Of a stretch of DNA of 64,000 bases, positions 25,665-34,095 are shown in pieces (the first letter of the stretch is position 1; every line of letters starts with the position of its first letter). Under the pieces are notes generated by a model. That model was not told the origin of the DNA, did no database searches, and worked only from the letters and a program-made list of their open reading frames with translations. The stretch comes from Pseudomonadota bacterium (GTDB lineage Bacteria; Pseudomonadota; Gammaproteobacteria; Xanthomonadales; Rhodanobacteraceae). The position numbers and the translations under genes are program-made. The stretch covers positions 33,156-97,155 of the forward strand of contig JAFEDX010000195.1 of assembly GCA_018241365.1 (NCBI GenBank), read 5' to 3'.

Positions 25665-28088
25665 ATGATTGTCTACCAGGCCAGCAAAAGTCAGTTTCTC
25701 CACGATGCCTTGCGCAAGGACATTGAAGAAATCGTTTCACGTCAATTCCTGAGCGCGATGGGTCATGGCGCTGGCCCATCCGAAGTCCGAGCTTGGCAGC
25801 ACTCGTTGCTCGAGATGGCAAAGGTATTGCATGATGAAGAGATTCCGGATGACGCTGGAGTCGGCATCGAGTACCAATTGCCGCAGAGTTCTAAGCGCAT
25901 CGATTTCGTGATTACCGGCGAAGACGATAGGTCGCGAACCAAAGTGGTGATTGTCGAACTCAAGCAGTGGTCCGAATCACGACATACCGAAATGGACGCA
26001 ATCATCAGCGCGCGGCGCGGTGGCCGCACCGGTGAGACCGAGGGACTCCACCCCTCTTATCAAGCATGGTCGTACGCGGCGTACCTCGAGGATTTCAACG
26101 AAGAAATCCAGAATGGGGCGATTGGACTTCGGCCCTGTGCGTACTTGCACAACTACCTGCGCGATGGCGAGATTGATCATCTGCTCTATCACGAGTACAT
26201 CGCACGCGCGCCGTTGTTCTTGAAACATGAGAGGGCCAAGCTGCAAGCGTTTATCCGCCAGCATGTTCGACACGGCGACCACCGGAACGCGCTGTATACG
26301 ATTGAGCACGGCCGGATCCGACCATCGAAAATGTTGGCCGACGCAGTCACCGGGTTACTGCAGGGCAAACCGGAATTTGTCTTGATCGACGACCAGAAGA
26401 TCGCGTACGAAACGATCTTGCAAGCAGAAGGAAAGGCGCAGACGCGTAAACAGGTCGTCATCGTCCAAGGAGGGCCGGGGACAGGCAAATCGGTAGTTGC
26501 CGTCAATCTGTTGGCTGCGCTCATCGCGCGGAAGCGGAATGCGCGGTACGTATCGAAGAATGCCGCGCCGCGCACGGTGTACGCAGCCAAGCTTGCGGGT
26601 ACCTTCAAGAAAACACGGATCAACAACCTGTTCAGTGGTTCAGGCGCGTTTGTGTACGATCTGCCCGATACCTACGATGCGTTGATCGTTGACGAAGCAC
26701 ATAGACTGAACGAGAAAAGCGGGCTGTACGGAAATCTGGGTGACAACCAAGTCCGAGAACTGATCCGCGCAACGCGTTGCAGTGTCTTCTTCGTTGACGA
26801 TGATCAGCGCGTGACGGTGCGCGACATTGGCGATGCCGGTGAGCTGCGTGCTGTTGCGAATGAATTCGACGCCGAGGTCACGGAGCTCAAACTGTCGTCG
26901 CAGTTCCGCTGCAACGGCGCCGACGGCTACCTGGCTTGGCTCGACGATACGCTGGACATCCATAAAACCGCGAACACCACACTCGATATGGCCGAGTTCG
27001 ATTTTCGTGTCATCGACAGCCCAACCGAGCTGCACGACCTGATCGAGTTGAAAAACCGCGTAAACAACCGGTCACGCATGGTAGCTGGCTACTGCTGGCG
27101 ATGGCCAAGCAAACGCGATGCGATGGCGTGGGACATCGATCTGCCTGAATACGGCTACCGGCGGCGCTGGAATCTCGGCAAGGATGGGAGTCTGTGGATC
27201 GTGACCCCGGGGTCCGTTGCACAGGTGGGGTGTATCCACACCTGCCAAGGGCTGGAGCTGGACTACGTGGGCGTGATCATCGGTCCGGATCTTGCCTATC
27301 GCAACGGGCACATCGTCACGGACGTTACGAAAAGGGCGTCATCGGACCAGTCTGTGCGCGGCTTGAAAGGAAGACTGAAGGATAATCCCGGTGAGGCTCG
27401 AGCGATCGCAGACAGGATCATCAAGAACACCTATCGCACACTAATGACGCGTGGCATGAAGGGCTGTTACGTGTACTGCACCGACGCGGCGCTGGCTGCC
27501 TACCTGCGTAGCCGCCTGATTACGACGAACAGCGCTGTCGACGCCAGTGACGAGACTTCGATGGTGGAATCTCAAATGAATGTGATTCCATTACGCCGTG
27601 TCACGAATGACGAACGGGCTTCTGGCGTAACGGCCGTGCCGGTGGTGGATTTACGTTTTGCGGCTGGCACATTTTCGGACCCGCAAGCTTTGGAAGAGGG
27701 TGTCACCCATTGGGTCGAATTGCCAAACTGGGTAAAACCGCAACCAGGCCTGTTTATTGCGCAGGTGGTGGGTGAGTCCATGAACCGACGCATTCCGAAC
27801 GGTTCGTGGTGCCTCTTTCTCGCCAATCCGTCCGGAACGCGCGAGGGAAAAGTTGTGGTGGTGCAGCACAGGAGTATCGACGATCCGGAAACCGGTGGGG
27901 CGTACACGATCAAGATCTACTCCAGCGAAAAGGTCGCTGGAGAAGATGAAACTTGGCGTCATCGGCGAATCACACTGGCCCCCGATTCAGATCGGCCTGG
28001 ATTCAAGCCGATTTTGCTTGAGCTGGAGGGGGGAGGCGACGAGTTTGCGGTTGTTGCCGAGATGTTGATGGTACTGCCTAATCAATAG
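25665..28088 (+). CDS. PD-(D/E)XK-like nuclease, DUF2075 helicase and LexA-like S24 peptidase fusion
   Basis: The 807-aa protein has three parts. Residues 1-150 look like a PD-(D/E)XK nuclease: an Asp in KRIDFVITG (about 79) and the ELK triad end (IVELKQW, about 98-100). Residues about 260-640 are an SF1-type DUF2075 (Schlafen-group) helicase: Walker A GGPGTGKS (269-276), Walker B ALIVDEAHR, FFVDDDQRV, LSSQFRCNG and a late CIHTCQGLELDYVGV. The C-terminal 160 residues are S24/LexA-UmuD-like: Ser705 in VVGESMNRRI, Lys750 in YTIKIYSS, and Ala667-Gly668 (RFAAGTFSD) 38 residues before the Ser, the usual place of the self-cleavage site. It is co-transcribed with the MazG-like gene. GC is visibly lower than in its neighbours, suggesting transfer. 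Function is unproven; phage defence or a damage response is inferred. Confidence 0.85.
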   Translation: MIVYQASKSQFLHDALRKDIEEIVSRQFLSAMGHGAGPSEVRAWQHSLLEMAKVLHDEEIPDDAGVGIEYQLPQSSKRIDFVITGEDDRSRTKVVIVELKQWSESRHTEMDAIISARRGGRTGETEGLHPSYQAWSYAAYLEDFNEEIQNGAIGLRPCAYLHNYLRDGEIDHLLYHEYIARAPLFLKHERAKLQAFIRQHVRHGDHRNALYTIEHGRIRPSKMLADAVTGLLQGKPEFVLIDDQKIAYETILQAEGKAQTRKQVVIVQGGPGTGKSVVAVNLLAALIARKRNARYVSKNAAPRTVYAAKLAGTFKKTRINNLFSGSGAFVYDLPDTYDALIVDEAHRLNEKSGLYGNLGDNQVRELIRATRCSVFFVDDDQRVTVRDIGDAGELRAVANEFDAEVTELKLSSQFRCNGADGYLAWLDDTLDIHKTANTTLDMAEFDFRVIDSPTELHDLIELKNRVNNRSRMVAGYCWRWPSKRDAMAWDIDLPEYGYRRRWNLGKDGSLWIVTPGSVAQVGCIHTCQGLELDYVGVIIGPDLAYRNGHIVTDVTKRASSDQSVRGLKGRLKDNPGEARAIADRIIKNTYRTLMTRGMKGCYVYCTDAALAAYLRSRLITTNSAVDASDETSMVESQMNVIPLRRVTNDERASGVTAVPVVDLRFAAGTFSDPQALEEGVTHWVELPNWVKPQPGLFIAQVVGESMNRRIPNGSWCLFLANPSGTREGKVVVVQHRSIDDPETGGAYTIKIYSSEKVAGEDETWRHRRITLAPDSDRPGFKPILLELEGGGDEFAVVAEMLMVLPNQ

Positions 28089-28225
28089 CGGAAACGCCAG
28101 CCCGAGGGATGGTTAGGGACAATTCCAAGGCAAGGATGAGAAGGCGCGCTCGGCGAGTTGGTATAGGTTGTGAACTACGTTTTTGGATGCCGTGGTTGCC
28201 GAACTCGCCCAAGGAGCAGCGCCAA

Positions 28226-29095
28226 ATGGTGCCACGTAAGTTCGATTCCGATCCCGCCATCGGCGACGTCACCGCCCTCGATGACGACCTCGACACGCTC
28301 GCACGCGACACCGGCTACGCCGATGGCCTGGAATACGCCGGTTTCTGGATTCGCCTCGGCGCGGTGCTGATCGACGCGATCCTGCTGATGCTCGTCACGA
28401 TGCCGTTGCTGATCTAGATTTACGGCTGGAGCTACGTGAGCGACGGCCGTCTGATCCATGGTCCCGCCGAGATCTGGGTTTCGTGGGTGGCGCCCGCGGT
28501 CGCGACGGTGCTGTTCTGGCGGCTGTGGCAGGCGACACCGGGCAAGGCGGTGTTGTCCCTGCGCGTGGTGGATGCCGACACCGACAAGACGCTGTCGGTC
28601 GGACAGGCCGCAGCGCGTTACCTCTGCTACATCCTTTCCATGTTGCCGCTGGGCCTCGGGTTCATCTGGGTGGCGTTCGACCGCAGGAAACAGGGCTGGC
28701 ACGACAAGATCGCGCAAACCGTGGTGGTGCGTGCCAAGGTTCGCGGGCCGGAGCGCGTGCGCTTTGGCGAACGTTCCAGTCCTGACGCGGGCTACGCCGC
28801 GGGACGCGCGCGTTTGCGAGGATCGCATATGGGCTGGATTGTCGCTGCTGCGGTGCTCGTTGTCGGTTTGTTGCTCGTCGTGGCTTGGGCCATCGCATTG
28901 CCCGAGGTGAGGATGGTCCCACGGCGCACCGTGGGCTTGCTCACGGAGTACCGTTCGATGCAGATCCCGGTACACCAGCCGTATCCTCCGGGCACCGTGT
29001 GTTACGGCGGCTATCTTGAACACGTCGACGTTCGCGCGCGCACCAGTTATCGAGTCGCGGATGATCACGGCAGGCGCGTTCCCTGTTTGCCATAG
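28226..29095 (+). pseudogene. RDD-family membrane protein interrupted by an in-frame amber codon
   Basis: An ATG at 28226 with AAGGAG upstream opens an RDD protein (YAGFWIRLGAVLIDAILLMLVTMPLLI). A TAG at 28415-28417 stops it after the first transmembrane helix. The same frame continues without another break (IYGWSYVSDGR..., then WRLWQATPGKAVLSLRVVDA and RYLCYILSMLPLGLGFIWVAFD) through the rest of the RDD domain. It then runs on through an extra C-terminal transmembrane segment (MGWIVAAAVLVVGLLLVVAW) to 29095. The single stop may be a real mutation or a sequencing error. Confidence 0.8.
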
Positions 29096-29120
29096 TGCCT
29101 GCGTGATCGCAGGGCGTTCT

Positions 29121-29175
29121 TGCTTGCGCAGGGACGACGGCAACAAGCTGGATTCCGGCCTGCGCCGGAATGACG
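29121..29175. repeat. Dispersed palindromic repeat (CATTCC/GGAATGACG type)
   Basis: The segment around GGATTCCGGCCTGCGCCGGAATGACG contains a GATTCCGG / CCGGAATGA hairpin. It is related to the repeat at 38870-38944, which reads GGATCCCGGCC...CCGGGATGACG. Confidence 0.65.
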
Positions 29176-29258
29176 AGCCCCCGAATTTCGCGTGCAAGGT
29201 TCCGGGTGTTCCGCATCGCGCTACGATGGTCGACCTCCACCCGAGGAGGACGGCAATC

Positions 29259-30173
29259 ATGCGCCCCGACGACGACGCCTGCTGGCCCGCGCTGCCCTAT
29301 GACGCGTGGAAGGACACCTACACCACGTTGCACCTGTGGTCGCAGGTGGTCGGCAAGATTGCGCTGGCGCTGGCCGCACCGCTCAACCACTGCTGGGCCG
29401 TGGCGCTGCGGGTCACGCCGCGCGGCCTGACCACGCGGCCCCTGCCGCACGGCACGCGCACCTTCACGCTCGAGTTCGATTTCATCGATCACCAGTTGCG
29501 GATCAATACGTCGGATGGCATGACGCGCACGCTGGAACTGAAGCCGCGCAGCGTCGCCGACTTCTATCGCGCATTGCTGGGCACGCTGGACGACCTGGGC
29601 CTGCCGGTGAAAATCCATCCGACGTCGACGGAATTGCCCGAACCGATCCGGCTGGATCGCGACACGCAGCACCACAGCTATGACCGCGAATACGTTGAGC
29701 GCCTGCGCCGCATCCTCGTACAGATTGACCGCGTGTTCACCGATTCGCAGTGCGCGTTCGTCGGCAAGTGCAGCCCGGTGAATTTCTTCTGGGGCAGTTT
29801 CGACCTTGCGGTGACGCGGTTTTCCGGGCGGCGCGCGCCGCCGCGCGACGGACCGGCGTTCCAGCGCGACGCCTATTCGCACGAGGTGATCAGCCACGGT
29901 TTCTGGCCGGGCAGCGGGCCGGTGTTGGAACCGGCCTTCTATGCCTACGCCGTGCCGCAGCCGGACGGATTGAAGGAAGCGCACGTGCGGCCGGACGCGG
30001 CGTATTACCACCCGCAACTCGGTGAGTTCATCCTGCCTTACGCAGCGGTGCGGCAGGCAGACGATCCGGACGCGATGATCCACGCGTTCATGGACAGCAC
30101 CTACGACCGCGCCGCGGACCTCGCGCACTGGGAGCGCAAGGCGCTCGATCGCGTTGCCGTGGATGCGGGTTGA
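29259..30173 (+). CDS. DUF5996 family protein
   Basis: The 304-aa cytoplasmic protein has no signal peptide or membrane segment. The start at 29259 has GAGGAGGA just upstream and begins MRPDDDACWPALPYDAWKDT, the usual opening of DUF5996 proteins, followed by TLHLWSQVVGKIALAL and, near the C-terminus, SHEVISHGFWPGSG and EFILPYAAVR. The function of the family is not known. It stands alone between a repeat and the glutathione reductase gene. Confidence 0.75.
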   Translation: MRPDDDACWPALPYDAWKDTYTTLHLWSQVVGKIALALAAPLNHCWAVALRVTPRGLTTRPLPHGTRTFTLEFDFIDHQLRINTSDGMTRTLELKPRSVADFYRALLGTLDDLGLPVKIHPTSTELPEPIRLDRDTQHHSYDREYVERLRRILVQIDRVFTDSQCAFVGKCSPVNFFWGSFDLAVTRFSGRRAPPRDGPAFQRDAYSHEVISHGFWPGSGPVLEPAFYAYAVPQPDGLKEAHVRPDAAYYHPQLGEFILPYAAVRQADDPDAMIHAFMDSTYDRAADLAHWERKALDRVAVDAG

Positions 30174-30365
30174 CGCTGGCTGCTTCCGCTGCGGGTCAGC
30201 GCGCGGGCAGTGAAAAATCGCAGGTTGGGACCAGCGCAGCGCATCCCGTCGTTACGCGAGTGGATGGCGGGGTACATCGCTGCGTGATTTTCGTGCCCTG
30301 CCTGATGTCGGAGCCGTTGATACTGCGTCCGGCCGCCCCGATCTTCACGGCAGTTTTCGGCTAAC

Positions 30366-31718
30366 GTGAAGGTCATGGAGACACATTCGGATTTGCTGGT
30401 GATCGGCGGTGGCTCGGCAGGGCTGGCCTGCGCTATCCGCGCGGGGCGGCATGGCGCCAAGGTGACGTTGTTCGAGCCGCATGAACTCGGCGGCACCTGC
30501 GTCAATCGCGGTTGCGTACCGAAGAAGGCGATGTGGTACGCAGCGGAGCTGGCCGAGGCGCAGCGGATGGCGCAGGCGGTCGGCTTCGACGTTGCGCCCG
30601 GCAAGCTGGACTGGGCGGCGTTCGTCGGGCATCGCGAGGCGTACGTGCTGCGTGCGCGTACCTCGTACGCCAATCGCCTGCGCGAGTTGGGCATCACGGT
30701 GGTGCCGGAATACGCGCACTTCGTGGATGCGCACACCCTGCGTGCGGGGGACGTCGAATATCGCGCGCCGCACATCGTGATCGGCACCGGTTCGCGTCCG
30801 CATGCGCTCGGCTTGCCGGGCGCGGAACTTGCGATCGATTCGGACGGGTTTTTCAAACTCACCGCGCGGCCGACGCGGGTCAGCGTGATCGGCGGCGGCT
30901 ATATCGGGGTCGAGCTGGCCGGCGTGCTGAACGCGCTGGGTTCGCGCGTGGAGATCTTCACGCGTCACGGCCTGCTGTCGCACTTCGATGCCGACCTCGG
31001 GCATGAGCTGGAAGGCCTGATGCAGGCAGACGGGATCGCCCACCACGAACGTTGCGCGGTGCGCGGCGTGGTCCGCGAGGCTGACACGCTGTGGCTGGAC
31101 TGCGCCGACCACGATCGGCACGGTCCGTACGATTGCGTGATCGGCGCGATCGGACGCGTGCCGAATGTCGAGTCGCTGCAACTGGGTGCCGCAGGCGTTG
31201 CCGTGAACGGCGCGAACGAGATCGTCACCGACGATTTCGAGAATACGTCGGCTGCAGGCGTGTACGCACTGGGCGACGTCAACGGCAAGGTTGCGCTGAC
31301 GCCGGTCGCGATTGCGGCCGGACGGCGTTTGGCCGATCGCCTGTTCAACCGCAAGCCCGATGCGCATCTCGACTATGCGAACATCCCGAGCGTGGTGTTT
31401 TCGCACCCGCCGGTCGGCAGCGTGGGCCTGTCTGAAGCCGCGGCGCGCAAGCAGTTCGGCGACGCGGTGAAGGTGCGCAAGACGCGCTTCACGCCGATGC
31501 CGTGGTCGCTGGCCGGGCGTGAAGGCAAGACGTTCATGAAGCTTGTGTGCGTGGGCGACGACGAACGCATCGTCGGCTTGCACGGCATCGGGCCGGGCAT
31601 GGATGAGATGCTGCAAGGCTTCGCAGTGGCGGTGAAGATGGGTGCGCGCTATGCGGATTTCCTCAACACCGTGGCGATCCATCCGACGTCGGCTGAGGAA
31701 TTCGTGACGATGGCGTGA
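30366..31718 (+). CDS. gor: Glutathione-disulfide reductase
   Basis: This FAD/NADPH disulfide reductase (450 aa) keeps glutathione reduced in the cytoplasm. It has an N-terminal FAD-binding [13 protein letters not shown], the redox-active pair in [13 protein letters not shown], a central [18 protein letters not shown]-binding fold and the C-terminal base [11 protein letters not shown] 30366 or ATG 30375 may be the start; neither has a strong ribosome-binding site. The 192 nt upstream hold no recognisable feature. Confidence 0.93.
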   Translation: MKVMETHSDLLVIGGGSAGLACAIRAGRHGAKVTLFEPHELGGTCVNRGCVPKKAMWYAAELAEAQRMAQAVGFDVAPGKLDWAAFVGHREAYVLRARTSYANRLRELGITVVPEYAHFVDAHTLRAGDVEYRAPHIVIGTGSRPHALGLPGAELAIDSDGFFKLTARPTRVSVIGGGYIGVELAGVLNALGSRVEIFTRHGLLSHFDADLGHELEGLMQADGIAHHERCAVRGVVREADTLWLDCADHDRHGPYDCVIGAIGRVPNVESLQLGAAGVAVNGANEIVTDDFENTSAAGVYALGDVNGKVALTPVAIAAGRRLADRLFNRKPDAHLDYANIPSVVFSHPPVGSVGLSEAAARKQFGDAVKVRKTRFTPMPWSLAGREGKTFMKLVCVGDDERIVGLHGIGPGMDEMLQGFAVAVKMGARYADFLNTVAIHPTSAEEFVTMA

Positions 31719-31728
31719 GACGTTTCGA

Positions 31729-31874
31729 CCCCTCTCCTTCGGGAGAGGGTGCCCCGCAGGGGTGGGTGATGGTGCGATTATGCACAACGCTATACACGTG
31801 CACAGGGCAACAACCCGAACCACCGAACCCTCATCCGGCGCTGACGCGCCACCTTCTCCCGGAGGGAGAAGGGA
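31729..31874. repeat. Dispersed palindromic element, full intergenic copy
   Basis: The left end CCCTCTCCTTCGGGAGAGGG TGCCCCGCAGGGG and the right end CGAACCCTCATCC...CTTCTCCCGGAGGGAGAAGG are related inverted modules flanking an unrelated core of about 60 nt. The same two-ended structure is found inside lpd (56306) and aceF (57676). Confidence 0.8.
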
Positions 31875-31937
31875 AAAGCCGGTTGCTGTCCTGGCGAATC
31901 AGAAAGTGCCAATCTGTATCGATGAAGTTCGTGAGGC

Positions 31938-32330
31938 ATGGCCGCACTCGCAATACTGATCTTCCACCTCGCGATCATCGCGTTCAACGTCGCGGGTTGC
32001 GTGCTGATTCCGATCGGAGCCTGGCGCGGTTGGCGCTGGGTGCGCGAATTCTGGTGGCGGCTGGCGCACCTGCTGAGTCTGGCGGCGGTCGCGCTGCAGG
32101 CGTTGCTTGGCCGCGCGTGTTTCCTGACGATCTGGCAGGCAGACGCGTCCGGCGCCTCGCACGTGCAGCCGCTGATCGCGGGCTGGATCGATCGATTGAT
32201 CTACTGGCCGCTGCCGCTATGGGTGTTCGCGCTCGCGTATGTCGTGGTATTCGTGTACGTGATCGCGCTGTGGGTTTGCGTGAGGCCACGCGTGCCTTGG
32301 CGCCGGAATGCGGATCAGCGCCGCGCGTAA
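31938..32330 (+). CDS. DUF2784 family small membrane protein
   Basis: The 130-aa protein has about four transmembrane helices (ALAILIFHLAIIAFNVAGCVLI at the N-terminus, WRLAHLLSLAAVALQALLG, WPLPLWVFALAYVVVFVYV) and a short basic tail. The pattern fits DUF2784. Function is unknown. Its 3' end overlaps the 3' end of the convergent doc-like gene by 16 nt. Confidence 0.65.
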   Translation: MAALAILIFHLAIIAFNVAGCVLIPIGAWRGWRWVREFWWRLAHLLSLAAVALQALLGRACFLTIWQADASGASHVQPLIAGWIDRLIYWPLPLWVFALAYVVVFVYVIALWVCVRPRVPWRRNADQRRA

Positions 32331-32755
32331 CGCGCGCGTTTTTCGTGCACGCGTGGCCGGCGGATCAGCTTGAGGCGTGGACGCAGCCAGGCCGCGAAAC
32401 CGGCTTCTTCGAGCTTGCCTTCCGCGAGTGCGTAATACTCGGTGTAAAGCTCCGCATCGTTCGCGTCCAGCTCGACATCGTTGATGGCGAGGAAAACTTC
32501 GCAGCAAACGGCTGCCGTACGCTTGTTCCCATCAACGAAGGGATGGTTGCGCGCGAGGCCGTAGGCAAGGCTGGCGGCGAGGGCGGCCAGATCGGGGGCA
32601 GGGTCTCCGTAGGCGTGCGCTTGTTGCGGACGCGCCAGTGCGGATTCCAGCAATTTCTCGTCACGCACGCCGCTGCCGCCGCCGTGCTCGGCGAGCTGGC
32701 GTTCGTGGATGGCCAGCGCGAGCCGCTTGTCGATCCAGACGATGAGCGCGTCCAT
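32315..32755 (-). CDS. Death-on-curing (Doc/Fic) family toxin
   Basis: The 146-aa protein carries the Doc-type Fic motif HPFVDGNKRTA. Doc proteins phosphorylate EF-Tu and arrest translation; the GNK form (not GNG) is typical of the kinase-like Doc branch. It begins 3 nt after the stop of the AbrB-like antitoxin gene, so the two form one operon. Phd is the classical partner; here it is a SpoVT/AbrB-type protein, which is a known variant. Confidence 0.88.
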   Translation of the reverse strand: MDALIVWIDKRLALAIHERQLAEHGGGSGVRDEKLLESALARPQQAHAYGDPAPDLAALAASLAYGLARNHPFVDGNKRTAAVCCEVFLAINDVELDANDAELYTEYYALAEGKLEEAGFAAWLRPRLKLIRRPRVHEKRARYARR

Positions 32756-32758
32756 ACG

Positions 32759-32980
32759 CTATTGCGCCAGCTTGTGGAGCAGGTTGCGCCGCTTGCGCAT
32801 GATGCCCTCGGCCACTTCCATTTGCGCCGCCAGCTCGGGGTCGTAGGTGGTCAGGCGGATGCCGTCCGGCGTTTCCAGCGCGTACAGTTCGTCGCCCTTC
32901 TCGACACGCAGGCGCGCGAGCAATTCCTTCGGCAGGATGACGCCGGAGGAATTGCCGATGGCGGTGATTTTCAGTTTCAT
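32759..32980 (-). CDS. AbrB/MazE-like antitoxin
   Basis: The 73-aa protein has a swapped-hairpin AbrB DNA-binding domain (KITAIGNSSGVILPKELLARL...GDELYALE) and a C-terminal helix likely to bind Doc. It is the first gene of the toxin-antitoxin operon and should repress it through the ACGTTATAACGT palindrome just upstream. Confidence 0.88.
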   Translation of the reverse strand: MKLKITAIGNSSGVILPKELLARLRVEKGDELYALETPDGIRLTTYDPELAAQMEVAEGIMRKRRNLLHKLAQ

Positions 32981-32996
32981 GGGGGCCTTCCGAGCA

Positions 32997-33042
32997 ACGT
33001 TATAACGTGTGTAATACTACGGCGTGTCCGTGCGCTTGGCAA
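32997..33042 (-). promoter_or_regulatory. Promoter and operator of the AbrB/Doc operon
   Basis: On the minus strand, TTGCCA (33042-33037), a 17-nt spacer and TAGTAT (33019-33014) form a promoter. The perfect 12-bp palindrome ACGTTATAACGT (32997-33008) sits at the expected transcription start, ideal for autorepression by the antitoxin. Confidence 0.65.
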
Positions 33043-33143
33043 GATGCTTGCGGGTGGTGCCGCATTGCCATGCACGCCTATTCCGGAGAATCACGCAACC
33101 GCGCGATAGAGTGTGCGGGATCGGTGTTCGGGAAATGCGCGTC

Positions 33144-34010
33144 ATGGATGCAGTTTCAGCCAGTGATTTTGAATCTGCCGCGAATATCGAACGGCTTGCC
33201 GAGTGGCTGGCCGCGCGTTCGCACGTGACGGCGATCACTGGCGCCGGAGTCAGCACCGAATCCGGCATTCCCGACTACCGCGACGGCGACGGCAACTGGA
33301 AGCGCTCGCCACCCGTGCAGTATCGCGATTTCGTCGAGAGTGAAGCGGTACGCAAACGCTATTGGGCGCGCAGCATGGTGGGCTGGCCGATGTTCACGGC
33401 GGCGCGGCCGAGCGCGGCGCACTTCGCGCTCGCGGGGTTGGAGCGTGTGGGGCACGTGACGCAACTGGTCACGCAAAACGTCGATCGCCTGCACCAGCGC
33501 GCGGGCAGCCGCAACGTGGTCGACTTGCACGGACGGCTCGACGTGGTGCGCTGTCTTGCCAACAATCACCGCTTCGACCGCGATGCATTCCAGACACGCT
33601 TGCGCGATGCGAACCCCGACTGGAACGTGGCGCCCGCGCGCATCGCGCCGGACGGCGACGCCGATCTGGAAGGCATCGACTTCGACGCGTTCAACGTGCC
33701 CGCGTGCGAAGTGTGCGGCGGCGTGCTGAAGCCGGACGTGGTGTTCTACGGCGAATCGGTGCCGCGCGAAACGACCGCGGCGGCACTGGCTGCAGTGGAA
33801 GCGAGCGATGGTGTGCTGGTGGCGGGATCGTCACTGATGGTGTGGTCGAGCTTTCGCCTGGTGCGTGCCGCGGTGGAACGCAGCATTCCGGTGGTCGCGG
33901 TCAATCGCGGGCGCACGCGCGCGGACGATTTATACGCGTTCAAGTGCGAAGGCGAATGCGGGGCGATTCTCGGTGGGACTGCGGCGCTGCTGGCTGGTGG
34001 CACGGCGTGA
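33144..34010 (+). CDS. Sir2 family NAD-dependent protein deacetylase (class II-like)
   Basis: The 288-aa sirtuin has the NAD-binding motif GAGVSTESGIPDYR, TQNVDRLHQ and the catalytic His in VVDLHGRLD. The zinc module is incomplete. The second pair CEVCGG is present, but the first pair reads RCLANNHR, with Asn where the second Cys (CxxC) is expected. Sirtuins deacylate protein lysines using NAD. ATG 33144 has GGGAA 9 nt upstream; 33135 is an alternative. It is divergent from the toxin-antitoxin operon. Confidence 0.88.
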   Translation: MDAVSASDFESAANIERLAEWLAARSHVTAITGAGVSTESGIPDYRDGDGNWKRSPPVQYRDFVESEAVRKRYWARSMVGWPMFTAARPSAAHFALAGLERVGHVTQLVTQNVDRLHQRAGSRNVVDLHGRLDVVRCLANNHRFDRDAFQTRLRDANPDWNVAPARIAPDGDADLEGIDFDAFNVPACEVCGGVLKPDVVFYGESVPRETTAAALAAVEASDGVLVAGSSLMVWSSFRLVRAAVERSIPVVAVNRGRTRADDLYAFKCEGECGAILGGTAALLAGGTA

Positions 34011-34095
34011 CAGGATTGTGGGAGGGAACGGTTTGTGTCGCGCCCGCTACCATGGTGCGGTTGCGGAAAAAGGAATCGGGTTGGATCGTGTCGCG

